Below, in pieces: positions 38,810 to 48,857 of a DNA stretch of 64,000 bases; position 1 is the first letter of the stretch; each line of letters starts with the position of its first letter. The notes below the pieces were generated by a model. The model was not told the origin of the DNA, searched no databases, and worked only from the letters and a program-made list of their open reading frames with translations. The translations under genes were made by a program, and so were the position numbers. This DNA comes from Xenopus tropicalis (Eukaryota > Chordata > Amphibia > Anura > Pipidae): NCBI RefSeq assembly GCF_000004195.4, contig NC_030678.2:87766904-87830903 (forward strand), read 5' to 3'.

Positions 38810-39790
38810 TGTAGGGGTTTGCTAAAATAGGCCCCTCAGGATGTATACCCCTAGGATAGGTCCCTGGGAGAGTAATGGTACAGGTACAATGGGTATAGCC
38901 TGGTACATTTATAGTTAATGGGGAGTATCCCCGCAGTTCGGGTTATGGCCACAGGGTGGTGCATAGGCCCATATAAGGGGAATGCAGCCATGTGCTGCAG
39001 GCCAGAGTTTAGGGAGAGCCTCTGAGAGCAGTGGTATTCTCCCCATAGGTAGATTAGTAGTTTCCATGTGTCAGATCACTCTAGGAGTGAGATGTAGTTA
39101 GGGCACAGGTAGAATGGGCAGAAATAGCCCCTCCAGGAGTGGAAGAGGGAGTAGGCTCCCCCAGCATTACATCAGCTGGAGTGTAGGGACCCAAGAGTCT
39201 AGGTAGGTGGTTAGGCTGCCGCTAGAAGGGGTACTACTCTGAGGGTACTTAGTAGTGAGTACCGGGGATGAGTCCTGGAGGTGGTCTGTCTTGGCGTTAG
39301 TACCAGGGAGAGCCCTTAGAGAGGGTCTCTTGGCGTGTAGTACCGGGGAGGACATCTAAAAGGGATCATCCTGGCGGGAGTACCGATAAGATACCCAACA
39401 GGGGTAGGTTTAAAGAAGGAGAGTGTCCCCTGCACTGTGTTTGTATTGCCACTCCTGGAGAGGTCCTGCCTAATAAACAATCAACTGTTTCATCACAACT
39501 GTGTGTTCATCGTGTCTGCCTCAAGGAGCACCTACCTACCAGTAAGTGAATACCCCAGGGAGGGGATACCCTTTGGAGGTTGTGTGAGGTCTCAGGCAGC
39601 ACTACACCCAAGTATCAAGTCCCAGGGAGGGAGTTGTAGTTCTCCCTTAGCAGAGCCCTGGGTGGAGGCACGCCCATTTATCCAAGAAATCCCTGCTTCC
39701 CCCATAGTAAGCGGGGCTCAGGACTCCTGGAAGCGCCAAAACAGAGTAATTCAGCAGGTAGTGCCACAACCGTTTATAAAGTGGGCTACA
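38810..39790 (+). repeat. 5' LTR
   Basis: 981 bp, TGTAGGGG...GGCTACA. A TATA-like ATATAAGG lies at 38,971, so U3 is short (about 200 bp). The polyadenylation signal AATAAA at 39,472-39,477 is followed by a GT-rich run, implying an unusually long R. Open frames inside (for example 39,437-39,871) are not conserved coding sequence as far as I can tell. Confidence 0.93.
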
Positions 39791-39792
39791 TT

Positions 39793-39811
39793 TGGAGGCA
39801 CTGCTGAGATT
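39793..39811 (+). other. primer-binding site for tRNA-Thr
   Basis: TGGAGGCACTGCTGAGATT, two bases after the LTR. Compared from memory with the complement of the 3' end of cytosolic tRNA-Thr (ending CCCAGCGGTGCCTCCA), 17 of 19 positions agree. Confidence 0.75.
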
Positions 39812-40229
39812 GTGAGCAGGAGCTGCTTAGTAGAAAAGGCCCTAAAGCATCTGAGGCCTAGTGGACTGTGAACCCTCCCCTCCGTCCGCACTAAATTTGG
39901 GCCACCCTGAACCGCATCCCAGCCAGGGGATTTGGCGCGAAAAGGAGCTAGGCACAGGCTCCCAGCCAGTGGAACGCAGGGGCTTTGGCGCCAAGTGCAT
40001 AGGAGGACACGCGAGACTTGAGGCGTGTAGGGGGAGGTGTTGGACTGAGTACCTGGTAATCACCCCGTGACATTGCTTGTTCCAATCGGGAACCACCAAA
40101 AGTGCGCCAAGAGAAAGGGGCGTGGCTTCGTGAGTGACATCACAGGGGCAATTTTGGGAGAGTCAGAAAGTGAGCGCCTGCAGTGAGAGAGCACCGCTAC
40201 TTTTGTGTGCCAAAGAGATTGTGCTTAAA

Positions 40230-41534
40230 ATGTCGGCCCGTTCAGGAAGCCAGAGAGGGAGTGTAGCTTCTCTACCTGAAAAGCCGGAGGATGGAGTAGC
40301 CTATGACGCTGGCTACCGATATGTTTGGTTAGGGTCTTTTGCCGAAAAGACCACATCGGCCGGAGGTTCCACCATGGTGCCGCTGTGTGATGAGTGTGGG
40401 GCGGAAGCCTATTTAGCCCTTAACCAGGCCATGGGGCGTTGCGCACACTGCGGGCACAAGTGCTGGATGGGTCCCCTGCGGGATGAGAGGCAAAATCACG
40501 GCCCCAGCGCGACAATGGCGCTCATTACCCAGTTAAGCCTGGGCAAGATAAACACCCCGGTGTATGGGAGGTACCTCCAGAGCAATGAGGTTACTGCAGA
40601 GGGGGGATGGCTGCCCCTATACCCATGGAAGGCGGAGGCTTCCATGTCCGTAGCCCCAGGGGGTGAAAGTACCACAGAGCCCCAGGTGGGGAGCGAGGAA
40701 CCACAGGGTGGGGTACCCGAGGCAGAAGGGGAGGAAAGTGAGCCGGCGGCCATCTTGTTTCCAGCCCCAAGTGCCACCCCAGCCCAGAACACCACGGAGG
40801 TAGAACCCCAGGGTGTGTCGCCAACTCCAGAGGAGGTAGTCCCTACACCCACGGCTACTCCTAAAGAGGAGGAGACCCCCAAGGTTAAGACCCCGCCGCC
40901 ATACATTGAGGTCCTTAAGAAAAGGAGCAAGGCCTTAGAGGGAGCCACAGGGGCTGACAGCTCGCCCACTCTTGTCTGTGAGGGAGGCCCCAAAGGAGCC
41001 TTTGATGAGGAGGATGTATACAGTCCTCAGCTGTACAAAATACCAGATAGTTTTATCCCTCCTCGCAAAATTACCAAGGAGGAGGAGAAGGACTTCTGGG
41101 TGCTGCCAGGCAGGGCAGACCTTTGCAAGGTGTCCCGCATCCAGAGGGTCATTAACTATAAAGTCTACCGGCTATGGGGGTATTACATGCCCTACGCCCC
41201 CCTCTGGGTGTATGATAAGATGGAGGGCCTAGTTGATGATTGGGTGGTTTCAGAGATCGCCTCCAAAGAAAAGAAAGCAGGGGATTGCCTTCACCATGTG
41301 GATCAGGTGAAAAAGATGGCTGCCTGGCGGTTCATATGTGCCCTGGAGAAGGAATGGTGGTGGGGCCGCACTGTCCTACGCCACACTGTGTATAGTTGTG
41401 GAAGGAAGAACCCCGAGCCCAAGTACTTCAGCACAGAAATTGTCATGCCAAATGGGGAGATAGTGGAGAAGCCACATCCATGCTACTATGCTCCTTATTC
41501 TGATGTGCAAATGAGGTTCTCATACATGGTGTGA
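40230..41534 (+). CDS. unrecognised LTR-element protein: zinc ribbon, PPPY motif, aromatic C-terminus
   Basis: 434 codons from ATG 40,230 (A at -3) to TGA 41,534; the frame is open further upstream but has no earlier ATG. Order: basic/Ser N-terminus (MSARSGSQRGS); zinc-ribbon-like Cys pattern CDECG (C53, C56) and CAHCGHKC (C71, C74, C78) at residues ~50-80; an acidic, Pro/Thr/Glu-rich linker (~140-250) with PPPY at 222-225; then a compact Trp/Tyr/charge-rich C-terminal domain (~265-434) with DFWVLPGRAD, YRLWGYYMPYAPLWVYDKM and EKEWWWGR. PPxY motifs serve as NEDD4-binding late domains in retroviral Gag, and the position of the ORF just after the leader is where gag sits, so a diverged Gag is the leading guess. 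There is no CCHC knuckle or polymerase. It could equally be a captured host or accessory gene. Confidence 0.8.
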   Translation: MSARSGSQRGSVASLPEKPEDGVAYDAGYRYVWLGSFAEKTTSAGGSTMVPLCDECGAEAYLALNQAMGRCAHCGHKCWMGPLRDERQNHGPSATMALITQLSLGKINTPVYGRYLQSNEVTAEGGWLPLYPWKAEASMSVAPGGESTTEPQVGSEEPQGGVPEAEGEESEPAAILFPAPSATPAQNTTEVEPQGVSPTPEEVVPTPTATPKEEETPKVKTPPPYIEVLKKRSKALEGATGADSSPTLVCEGGPKGAFDEEDVYSPQLYKIPDSFIPPRKITKEEEKDFWVLPGRADLCKVSRIQRVINYKVYRLWGYYMPYAPLWVYDKMEGLVDDWVVSEIASKEKKAGDCLHHVDQVKKMAAWRFICALEKEWWWGRTVLRHTVYSCGRKNPEPKYFSTEIVMPNGEIVEKPHPCYYAPYSDVQMRFSYMV

Positions 41535-42127
41535 GGGTCCCAAGGGACTTGGTAACTCCCGGGAGGGAGCTGTGTTACCCAGGGTAAAGGCACCTACAGT
41601 TTGGTGTGCCCCAGGAGGGACTTACTTTTCCGGAGAAGGACTGTCGGTGTTGGAACGGATGTCCAGACCACAGCCAACCGGCTGGTTGGGAAGTGAGGAG
41701 CACCCTGTTTGTTTCCCAGGCGGGAATAAGTTCAGTTAGCCCAGGAGGGCTCAAGTTTGAGTATGCCCACCAACCGGTGGAGGAGAAGGCCCAAGGTGGG
41801 ATCACCTTGGGGCAAAGGACTCCCTCAAGGAGGAGGGGGGGCCAGGAAAGATTCTTTTGTGTGTTAAATAAATCTGAGTTAAGGGCATGCAGTTGTCCTC
41901 TGTTTTCTTATGTGTGTGAAATTTCTCAAGGGGACAGAGACTCTTGTGTGGGACTTTTCACATGGCGGGTGGGACATGTTTTATGTGCCTGACCTTTCTT
42001 TTCCAGGTATACCATTGTACCCATGACAGAGCCCAGGCGGGACTGTTGAAGAGTGATGTTAACTTTATGGTAAAAGTATAAGTATTGTGTTTATTATGTG
42101 TCAGCCAGGAGGTGACAATTTTCTTGT
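41535..42127 (+). other. 3' untranslated interior of the LTR element
   Basis: No open frame resembling a retroelement enzyme. An AATAAA at 41,867-41,872 followed by T/GT-rich sequence could act as an internal polyadenylation site. The 128-codon frame at 41,606-41,992 resembles nothing known. Confidence 0.5.
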
Positions 42128-42137
42128 AGGGGGAGAA
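42128..42137 (+). other. polypurine tract
   Basis: AGGGGGAGAA abuts the TG of the 3' LTR, the expected plus-strand primer site. Confidence 0.85.
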
Positions 42138-43129
42138 TGTAGGGGTTTGCTAAAATAGGCCCCTCAGGATGTATACCCCTAGGATAGGTCCCTGGGAGAG
42201 TAATGGTACAGGTACAATGGGTATAGCCTGGTACATTTATAGTTAATGGGGAGTATCCCCGCAGTTCGGGTTATGGCCACAGGGTGGTGCATAGGCCCAT
42301 ATAAGGGGAATGCAGCCATGTGCTGCAGGCCAGAGTTTAGGGAGAGCCTTTGAGAGCAGTGGTATTCTCCCCATAGGTAGATTAGTAGTTTCCATGTGTC
42401 AGATCACTCTAGGAGTGAGATGTAGTTAGGGCACAGGTAGAATGGGCAGAAATAGCCCCTCCAGGAGTGGTAGAGGGAGTAGGCTCCCCCAGCATTACAT
42501 CAGCTGGAGTGTAGGGACCCAAGAGTCTAGGAAGGTGGTTAGGCTGCCGCTAGAAGGGGTACTACTCTGAGGGTACTTAGTCGTGAGTACCGGAGATGAG
42601 TCCTGGAGGTGGTCTGTCTTGGCGTGAGTACCGGGGAGAGCCCTTAGAGAGGGTCTCTTGGCGTGTAGTACCGGGGAGGACATCTAAAAGGGATCATCCT
42701 GGCGGGAGTACCGATAAGATACCCAACAGGGGTAGGTACTCTAAAGGTTTAAAGAAGGAGAGTGTCCCCTGCACTGTGTTTGTATTGCCACTCCTGGAGA
42801 GGTCCTGCCTAATAAACAATCAACTGTTTCATCACAACTGTGTGTTCATCGTGTCTGCCTCAAGGAGCACCTACCTACCAGTAAGTGAATACCTCAGGGA
42901 GGGGATACCCTTTGGAGGTTGTGTGAGGTCTCAGGCAGCACTACACCCAAGTATCAAGTCCCAGGGAGGGAGTTGTAGTTCTCCCTTAGCAGAGCCCTGG
43001 GTGGAGGCACGCCCATTTATCCAAGAAATCCCTGCTTCCCCCATAGTAAGCGGGGCTCAGGACTCCTGGAAGGGCCAAAACAGAGTAATTCAGCAGGTAG
43101 TGCCACAACCGTTTATAAAGTGGGCTACA
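42138..43129 (+). repeat. 3' LTR
   Basis: 992 bp, nearly identical to the 5' LTR apart from an 11-bp insertion near 42,737 and about nine point differences. Carries ATATAAGG at 42,299 and AATAAA at 42,811-42,816, which would end the element transcript. Confidence 0.93.
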
Positions 43130-43975
43130 TATACATTAAAAAATTATAAATGAGAATAAATAAATAAGTGCTAGGAGTTTCAATGCATAGTTGTATTGAG
43201 GTCCCTGTCCCTAAGTGTTCCTAATCTATTAGGAAGAGGAGACAAAAATAAGATGGGGAAACATGTACCTAGGGGTTATCAAGGGAGTGCTAAACCTCAG
43301 TCTGCCATGAGTGCAATACATTGTTGCAAAGCTTGGCTAAGTTCAGATAACTGTGAGCAGTTTTGAACATGTGCAGTGAATCAGCAGAATAGAAGATGAG
43401 GAGCTACTGGGGGCATTTTTTTCAGAGACACAGATCTTCCCTGCTAAAGGGTTGTGGTTGTCTTGGACTGATACAGAAGCCCAAAACATATAGCCTAAAT
43501 CTACCCTTTCAGGTTAGCATTCTCATGATGTAATATAGTTACAATCTCAAATTTGCTCCAGATTATGCAAAAAATTAAACACTTACATAATTTGCTTCTG
43601 TTCCAATTCATTTCAGAATGGCATTAAGAGCACATATTTTCTGATGAGGTAATGAAGAAATCACTGCTAGAACATATGGAACCTGTAATGATGCAGAGGT
43701 AAGAACTTGTTGAACAAACAGATCTGCAATATGGCACCACCTTGAGGCTGTTCTATGTAAATAAAACTATTTTAACAGTAAAAGCGCTAACCTAGCATTT
43801 TTTTAAGATAAATTGCCACTACAACAAAGTCCTGAATTAAAATGGTGAATGAGATAATAGTCTGATGCTCCAAACAGCATACTGTGTGACAAAAATATCC
43901 ACTATGCATCTGATGCTACAGTTTATGCTTTGGTGATATATTTAAATGCTGGTGCTACAAGAAAAAAGGATGATA
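43130..43975. other. right part of the interrupted dispersed repeat, then plain sequence
   Basis: 43,130-43,260 continues the older repeat left of the LTR element (GGTCCCTGTCCCTAAG, AGGAAGAGGAGAC). The rest is AT-rich with no recognised feature. Confidence 0.35.
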
Positions 43976-44264
43976 CAGGTATGGGATCTATTATCTGTAA
44001 TACCTGGAACCTGGGGTTTTCCACATAAGGGATCTTTCCATAATTTGGACCTCCAAACCCAATAGGATTGATAAACCTCCAATAACTATTAATCATATCT
44101 TAGTTGGGATCAAGTACAAGGCACTGCTTTATTATTACAGAAAAAAAGGAAATCATTTTTAAACATTAGCATTATTTGCTTATAATGGAGTCTATGGGAG
44201 ATGACCTTTCCGTAATGTGGAACTTTCTGGATACCAGTCTTCTGGATAACAGATCCATTACCTG
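43976..44264. mobile_element. TA-flanked MITE, CAGGTATGGGATC family
   Basis: Left tip CAGGTATGGGATCTATTA, right tip AACAGATCCATTACCTG, TA on both sides (43,974-43,975 and 44,265-44,266). Internal GGGGTTTTCC and TTCTGGATAAC are landmarks of a very common Xenopus MITE. A worn copy sits at 10,496-10,645. Confidence 0.75.
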
Positions 44265-44266
44265 TA

Positions 44267-44300
44267 ATAATAACAACAACAACAATAATAATAATAATAA
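44267..44300. repeat. AAT/AAC trinucleotide microsatellite
   Basis: AAC and AAT triplets in tandem, directly abutting the MITE end. Confidence 0.9.
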
Positions 44301-44519
44301 AGAAACACTAAAGCATGTTAGGACTAATTTAATCATTACTATGTCACTGTCATATTGATGCTACAGTAATCCATTGGAAAGGGGCTGTCAGGGTGGCAAA
44401 AAGGTCAGGTTTAGGAACTTCAATTAACAAATACTTAAAAAAGCAGATCTCTCAGATTTTATATTTTTCATGCTTGTCATACTTTGAAGAGTAGTTATTA
44501 ATTGTCAGTATCACATTAA

Positions 44520-44827
44520 AGCAGTACTTACACATTTGTATAAAATCTATAGGGATGTGTCAGTATTACAGGGGGAGTTTAGGTGTATCGCCCCCAGCCC
44601 AGAGGTACATGCAGTTTGGTAATGGGAAAGAGAGGTGCAAACACTGCTATGCTGTAGGCAGCGTGATCCTTCCATAAGCCGATTACAATTAAATACACCC
44701 CTGAAACCTATTGAAGGATTGCGTCGCCTCCAGCACAGCTTGACTGAATCAAACAAGACCTTAAACTGTGTCAGAGGTAATAAATGCTGGGCCTGGGATG
44801 CCTTAATACAGTTGTGTCAGTATCGCT
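44520..44827. mobile_element. TTAA MITE with AGCAGTACTTACACA ends
   Basis: TTAA at 44,516-44,519 and 44,828-44,831. AGCAGTACTTACACA at left, TGTGTCAGTATCGCT at right, imperfect inverse. About 308 bp. Confidence 0.7.
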
Positions 44828-44999
44828 TTAAGTAACTGCACTGGAGGGTCCTCTCCAGTTGGGCCACTGGTCCTTAAAAGTTTACTTTTTCCTGCTGCTT
44901 TAAAAAAAATTATTTGGCTGTTGGCTGACATGTACATAACTGAGAGAAACCAGCACCCATTCAAAAACAGGATTTGCAAGCTTTGTTATGGTAATAATT

Positions 45000-45135
45000 A
45001 GGGTTGCCACCTTTTCCTGTCCGTAACTCCGGGTAGGGTGGTAGGGTGTGACCTCCCTGGGTCGGGTGTGTCATCATGTGGGCAGAGTGGTGAAGTCACA
45101 GAGGCAGGGCTATGATGTGGCAATTGTTGACTGGC
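45000..45135 (+). repeat. dispersed repeat, AGGGTTGCCACC family
   Basis: Begins AGGGTTGCCACCTTTTCC and runs through GGGTGTGACCTCC and GTGGTGAAGTCACAG motifs. Related to the small fragment at 8,085-8,127. Limits approximate. Confidence 0.35.
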
Positions 45136-46271
45136 CGATCCCCTTGTCAATCTCAAAAGTAAAGGAAAATTTTGTAAAGTTTCAAGTGTTTCAGCAGTCA
45201 GGTTGTTGAGGTATAGATCACTTAAATCATAAAGATAAAGGAGTGATGAATGCAGAGGTATTTTTAGATTGTACATTATAATTGTTTTTTACAGCTCACA
45301 TAAGAATTAAGCCCTTTAAAGAATGCTAGACAATGCTGGGAGTTGTAGCCAAACAACATTTGGTGAAGCAACATAGTAGCGTTGCTCTACCAAACTTCAG
45401 AGAGTTTGGGGAACAAAAACAATTTATGAACATTTATGTCCATAACTAGAGGTAGGTAATGTGCTTTGCAGTGCTCTGAATTCAGCATTTTTGGGAGCAA
45501 AAAGGAATAAATGTTGTGTCTGTTGTGTTTTGCAAGCCAACACTAACTATAGACCAAGACCAGCCCTTCTACTTCTTATCGCTATTTTGCAACACCAGCA
45601 ATCTTTATACATTATGTTGAAGACAATTCTTAAGTTGATAACATGGTTTCTTCATGTGCCACTGAATACACAACTGGTTATACACAATACAGCAAGGATT
45701 TAAAGCTATTGTTCTCTAAATGTAGCAGACCATTTCTAACTGCAGTAAAAGAGAGCTTTACACAATTTCAGATATTGAAATTAAAATATATAATTGAATA
45801 ATGAGTGTGGTTCTGCTCTGAATTTTGGTATGAGGAACTCAAACCCCTCACTATAGACCTGCTCTTAAACTTAATTTCAAATTATTTATTAATAATGTTT
45901 CCAGTCTTTGTTTTTAACATTGTCTAATTGACTATACAGTGTTTTATTCCCCTCCCAAATCCCATATGAAGTCAAATTAGGTTACAGTGAAGAATTTAAA
46001 TAAAAAAGCTGGTATGTCAGGTACTTAGCTGCCAGTGACATTCAATCTTTTCATAAATCCTTCATGAGCCCTCAAATGCAATGTGGTTCATTGTGTTGAC
46101 ACCTGGCCATAAAAATAGACGAAAACTGAATTTTTCAATATAAGAAACTAATTAAATTAGTTACACTTACATTAGTCATCCTACAGAGTTAGGCTGAAAA
46201 AAATCTCCATATAGTTGTATGATAACTATAATATAATTTCTTATACTTATTTATATGGATAATTTATTGCC
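45136..46271. other. no gene recognised
   Basis: AT-rich. A GCTGGGAGTTGTAG-type dispersed motif near 45,337; nothing else. Confidence 0.3.
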
Positions 46272-46395
46272 TAAGCCTTTCATTGCCACACAATTTTGAA
46301 TGCCAGACAACATTCAACATTCTTTTTCACTTTAGGAAAATTTCCTGGGGGTAGCTTAGTATATCTAGGAAAAGTATAAATTATAGATCATTTTT
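46272..46395 (+). mobile_element. relic of the left end of the 54.3-kb piggyBac-like family
   Basis: CCTTTCATTGCCA, then ATGCCAGACAACATT, TTCACTTTAGG, TTTCCTGGGGG and TAGGAAAA occur in the same order and spacing as the first ~140 bp of the element at 54,301 (CCCTTTTACTGCCA, TTGCCAGACAG, TTCACTTTAGGGG, TTTCCTCGGGGGG, CAAGGAAAA). Heavily mutated; no right end found. Confidence 0.5.
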
Positions 46396-48122
46396 AAATG
46401 CAGGTTGGTTGAGCTCTGCACCTTGTATCAGATGACAAAATCAGGGGCTGCTCCCTAAGGAGCAGGAGGTGGGGAGCCTATGTGCCCCAGATACAGCGCT
46501 GCCTTAATTTAAGCAGCACTATATTTATCAGGTAAAAAAATACTGCATTGCATCCATTTTTTGCACTTTGCACATTGCCTTGGAGTTTGTAAAATTGCCT
46601 ATGTTTTTTTCATTTTTTGAAGATAATATATCATCAATATATCACAATTAATATAGACTGACCACAAAACTCATCCTAACACAGTTCATGCTTATGCAGC
46701 ACTTAATTATAAGCCCCAAAATAGAACACATAATCATTAATTTATTAATATGATAAAAACCACCGCCCCCTTACCTTAAAACCAATCAATTTGAAAAATA
46801 CATCATTAATTACATCCCCAACCTCCACTCCCATTGCTATCCCATATCTCTGCAGATAAAACACATCAAAAACTAAAGTAATATGCAGGTGTATAATTGG
46901 GCATAGGTGAGACTTAGACCAAGGGTGCATGGATAGTTTGCTCTGCTGCTCTCAGCATGCAGGCTGAGGGAATCGGGTCTGCTCTCTTCTGCAGATTTGT
47001 TTATCTGCACTGAAAAGTACATTGCAGGTACACAGAACAGAGATCGGCCTGAAACACCTGAAAGCAGGCGTTTTTGGGCCAACCTTCACTCCACTCCATG
47101 TACATGAATATTGTCTCAAAGCTTACATATAAAATATCTTATCTCACATATCTCACATTAGGTACCAAAATAAAACATCTTAAATATGCCAGTCTTCTGA
47201 ACAATGCACAAAGTATGCAGAATGTAGAGACTCCAAAATAAAAAAAACATGCATGATTTGTTTTAGCTGTGTAACTGAAAAAAATATGCTTTTTATGTGT
47301 GATAAAACCCCTTAACAATTAGGTAACCCCAGAAAACATACATTTTAGTACAAAGAACCAAATATCCCCTACATATCCTTATGTATAAAGTATTATGTCT
47401 TCTGAAGAGGTTGATACCTCATAGACTAACAAAAATACATTTTAGTTGGTGCTGGAAAAGGAATAATGACCTCAGTCAAGGAATAATGACCTCAGTCATT
47501 TCAGCTATCGAGTATTTATGTGATGCATGTGTACCTACAATGATAAACTGCTACAGTGCTGTACCTGATAAATGTATTGTGCCACCCAAATTTTGCTACT
47601 ACAGTTTCAAGTATACTACAAAAAGTTTCCTGTATTTATACCATTTAGTGTTTTTTTAGAATAGTTTAAAAATAGGCATAACAGAACTGAAAGAAAAGTA
47701 AAGCAGTATGCGTTCATGTTATCTTGCAGCCATACTTTTCTCCCTATGTTCAGCAAAACAGATGCTGTTTTCCAGATCCTGCACCTTCAGTAGCCTCTCT
47801 GGGAATGTTAGCAGGTGGCAGACCCTTTAATAAGAAATCACTTTGGATAGAGTTTTTCTTGCCAGCATCAGGTCAAAACACAGCAGGCAAGTGCTTTTTT
47901 TCAGACTGTTTCAGGTCTCTGAGTAGCAGTTACAAGGCACAAGGGATCCCTGAGCATTCAAACAGCAGAAAATCTGTAAAAGTTAATGAGGGCAAAAGGA
48001 TCTTTCAAAATGCAGATGTTTCAGAGTTGTGATAAACAGCAGCACAATGTCATCACATTTCTACTTAGTTTTTCTTGCTTAGTTTTGTGGATCTAAAGTA
48101 TAATTCAGAGTGTGCAGGTTCT
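46396..48122. other. no gene recognised; small local duplication
   Basis: A 20-bp unit (GGAATAATGACCTCAGTCA core) is repeated twice in tandem near 47,459-47,500. The frame at 47,724-48,032 resembles no known protein. Confidence 0.3.
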
Positions 48123-48190
48123 ATTAGTACCAGTACCGCCGCTCCCTATACGCAGGCTACGCAGTCTGCGTAGGGCACCAACAGACCAAG

Positions 48191-48350
48191 TCATCGTTCG
48201 CCGGCGGCTCCTTCTCTCTTATGCCGCGGCAGCTACAGGCCCTTTTATAAGGTTGCGCTCGTGCGTATGACGTCACAAGTCAGCGACAAGGCGCAACCCT
48301 ATAGAAGTGCCTGTTGCCGCGGCATAAGAGAGAAGGAGCCGCCGACGATA
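48191..48350. repeat. large inverted repeat near the left end of the hAT element
   Basis: Arms ~48,191-48,257 and ~48,287-48,350 share GGCGGCTCCTTCTCTCTTAT, GCCGCGGCA and GGTTGCGC in mirror order, with small differences. The ~30-nt loop contains TGACGTCA (48,268-48,275), a perfect CRE palindrome. Confidence 0.85.
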
Positions 48351-48355
48351 ACTTG

Positions 48356-48806
48356 GGGGGTACTTTCTATGGGGTCAATTGGGGGCACTGTGTGTGGGGG
48401 CTACTGTCTATGGGGGGTACTGTCTATGGGGGCAATTGGGGCACTGTTTATGGGGGCAATTGGGGCACTGTGTATGGGGGCACTTTCTATTGGGGGCACT
48501 GTTTATGGGGGAAATTGGGGCACTGTGCATGGGGCACTTTCTATTGGGGACACTGTGTGTGGGGGCTACTGTCTATGGGGCAATTGGGGCACTGTGTATG
48601 GGGGCACTTTCTATTGGGGGCACTGTGTGTGAGAGCTACTGTCTATGGGGGGTACTGTCTATGGGGCAATTGGGGGCACTGTTTATGGGGGAAATTGGGG
48701 CACTGTGTATGGGGGCACTTTCTATTGGGGGCACTGTGTGTGGGGACTACTATCTATGGGGGTACTGTGTATGAGGCAATTGGGGGCACTGTGTGTGGGG
48801 GCTACT
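48356..48806 (+). repeat. G-rich minisatellite, left segment
   Basis: Units of TATGGGGGCACTGTG, TCTATTGGGGGCACT, CAATTGGGGCACTG and GGGGGCTACTGTC. Resumes with the same unit types at 49,998. Confidence 0.92.
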
Positions 48807-48857
48807 AGCATCATCCTGCAACAGACAAATATATATATATATATATATTATATATAT

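Larger units (their letters stand above)
38810..43129 (+). mobile_element. complete non-autonomous LTR retroelement with a single ORF
   Basis: Two direct LTRs (38,810-39,790 and 42,138-43,129) enclose a 2,347-bp interior with a tRNA-Thr primer-binding site, one intact ORF (40,230-41,534) and a polypurine tract. TATA lies immediately outside both LTRs, a possible 4-bp target duplication, though the flank is AT-rich. By eye the LTRs differ by about nine substitutions and one 11-bp indel, near 1%, so insertion was recent. No protease, reverse transcriptase, RNase H, integrase or envelope sequence is present, so retrotransposition would need enzymes in trans. The family is not one I recognise. 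Confidence 0.93.

Noticed and set aside
40134..40229. Upstream extension of the LTR-element ORF by 32 codons
   Set aside because: It begins at GTG, which is not a normal vertebrate start; the first ATG is at 40,230 with A at -3.
39437..43153. Coding sequence in the LTRs (144- and 185-residue frames)
   Set aside because: They start within R/U5, differ in reading context between the two LTRs and run into the leader or flanking DNA.
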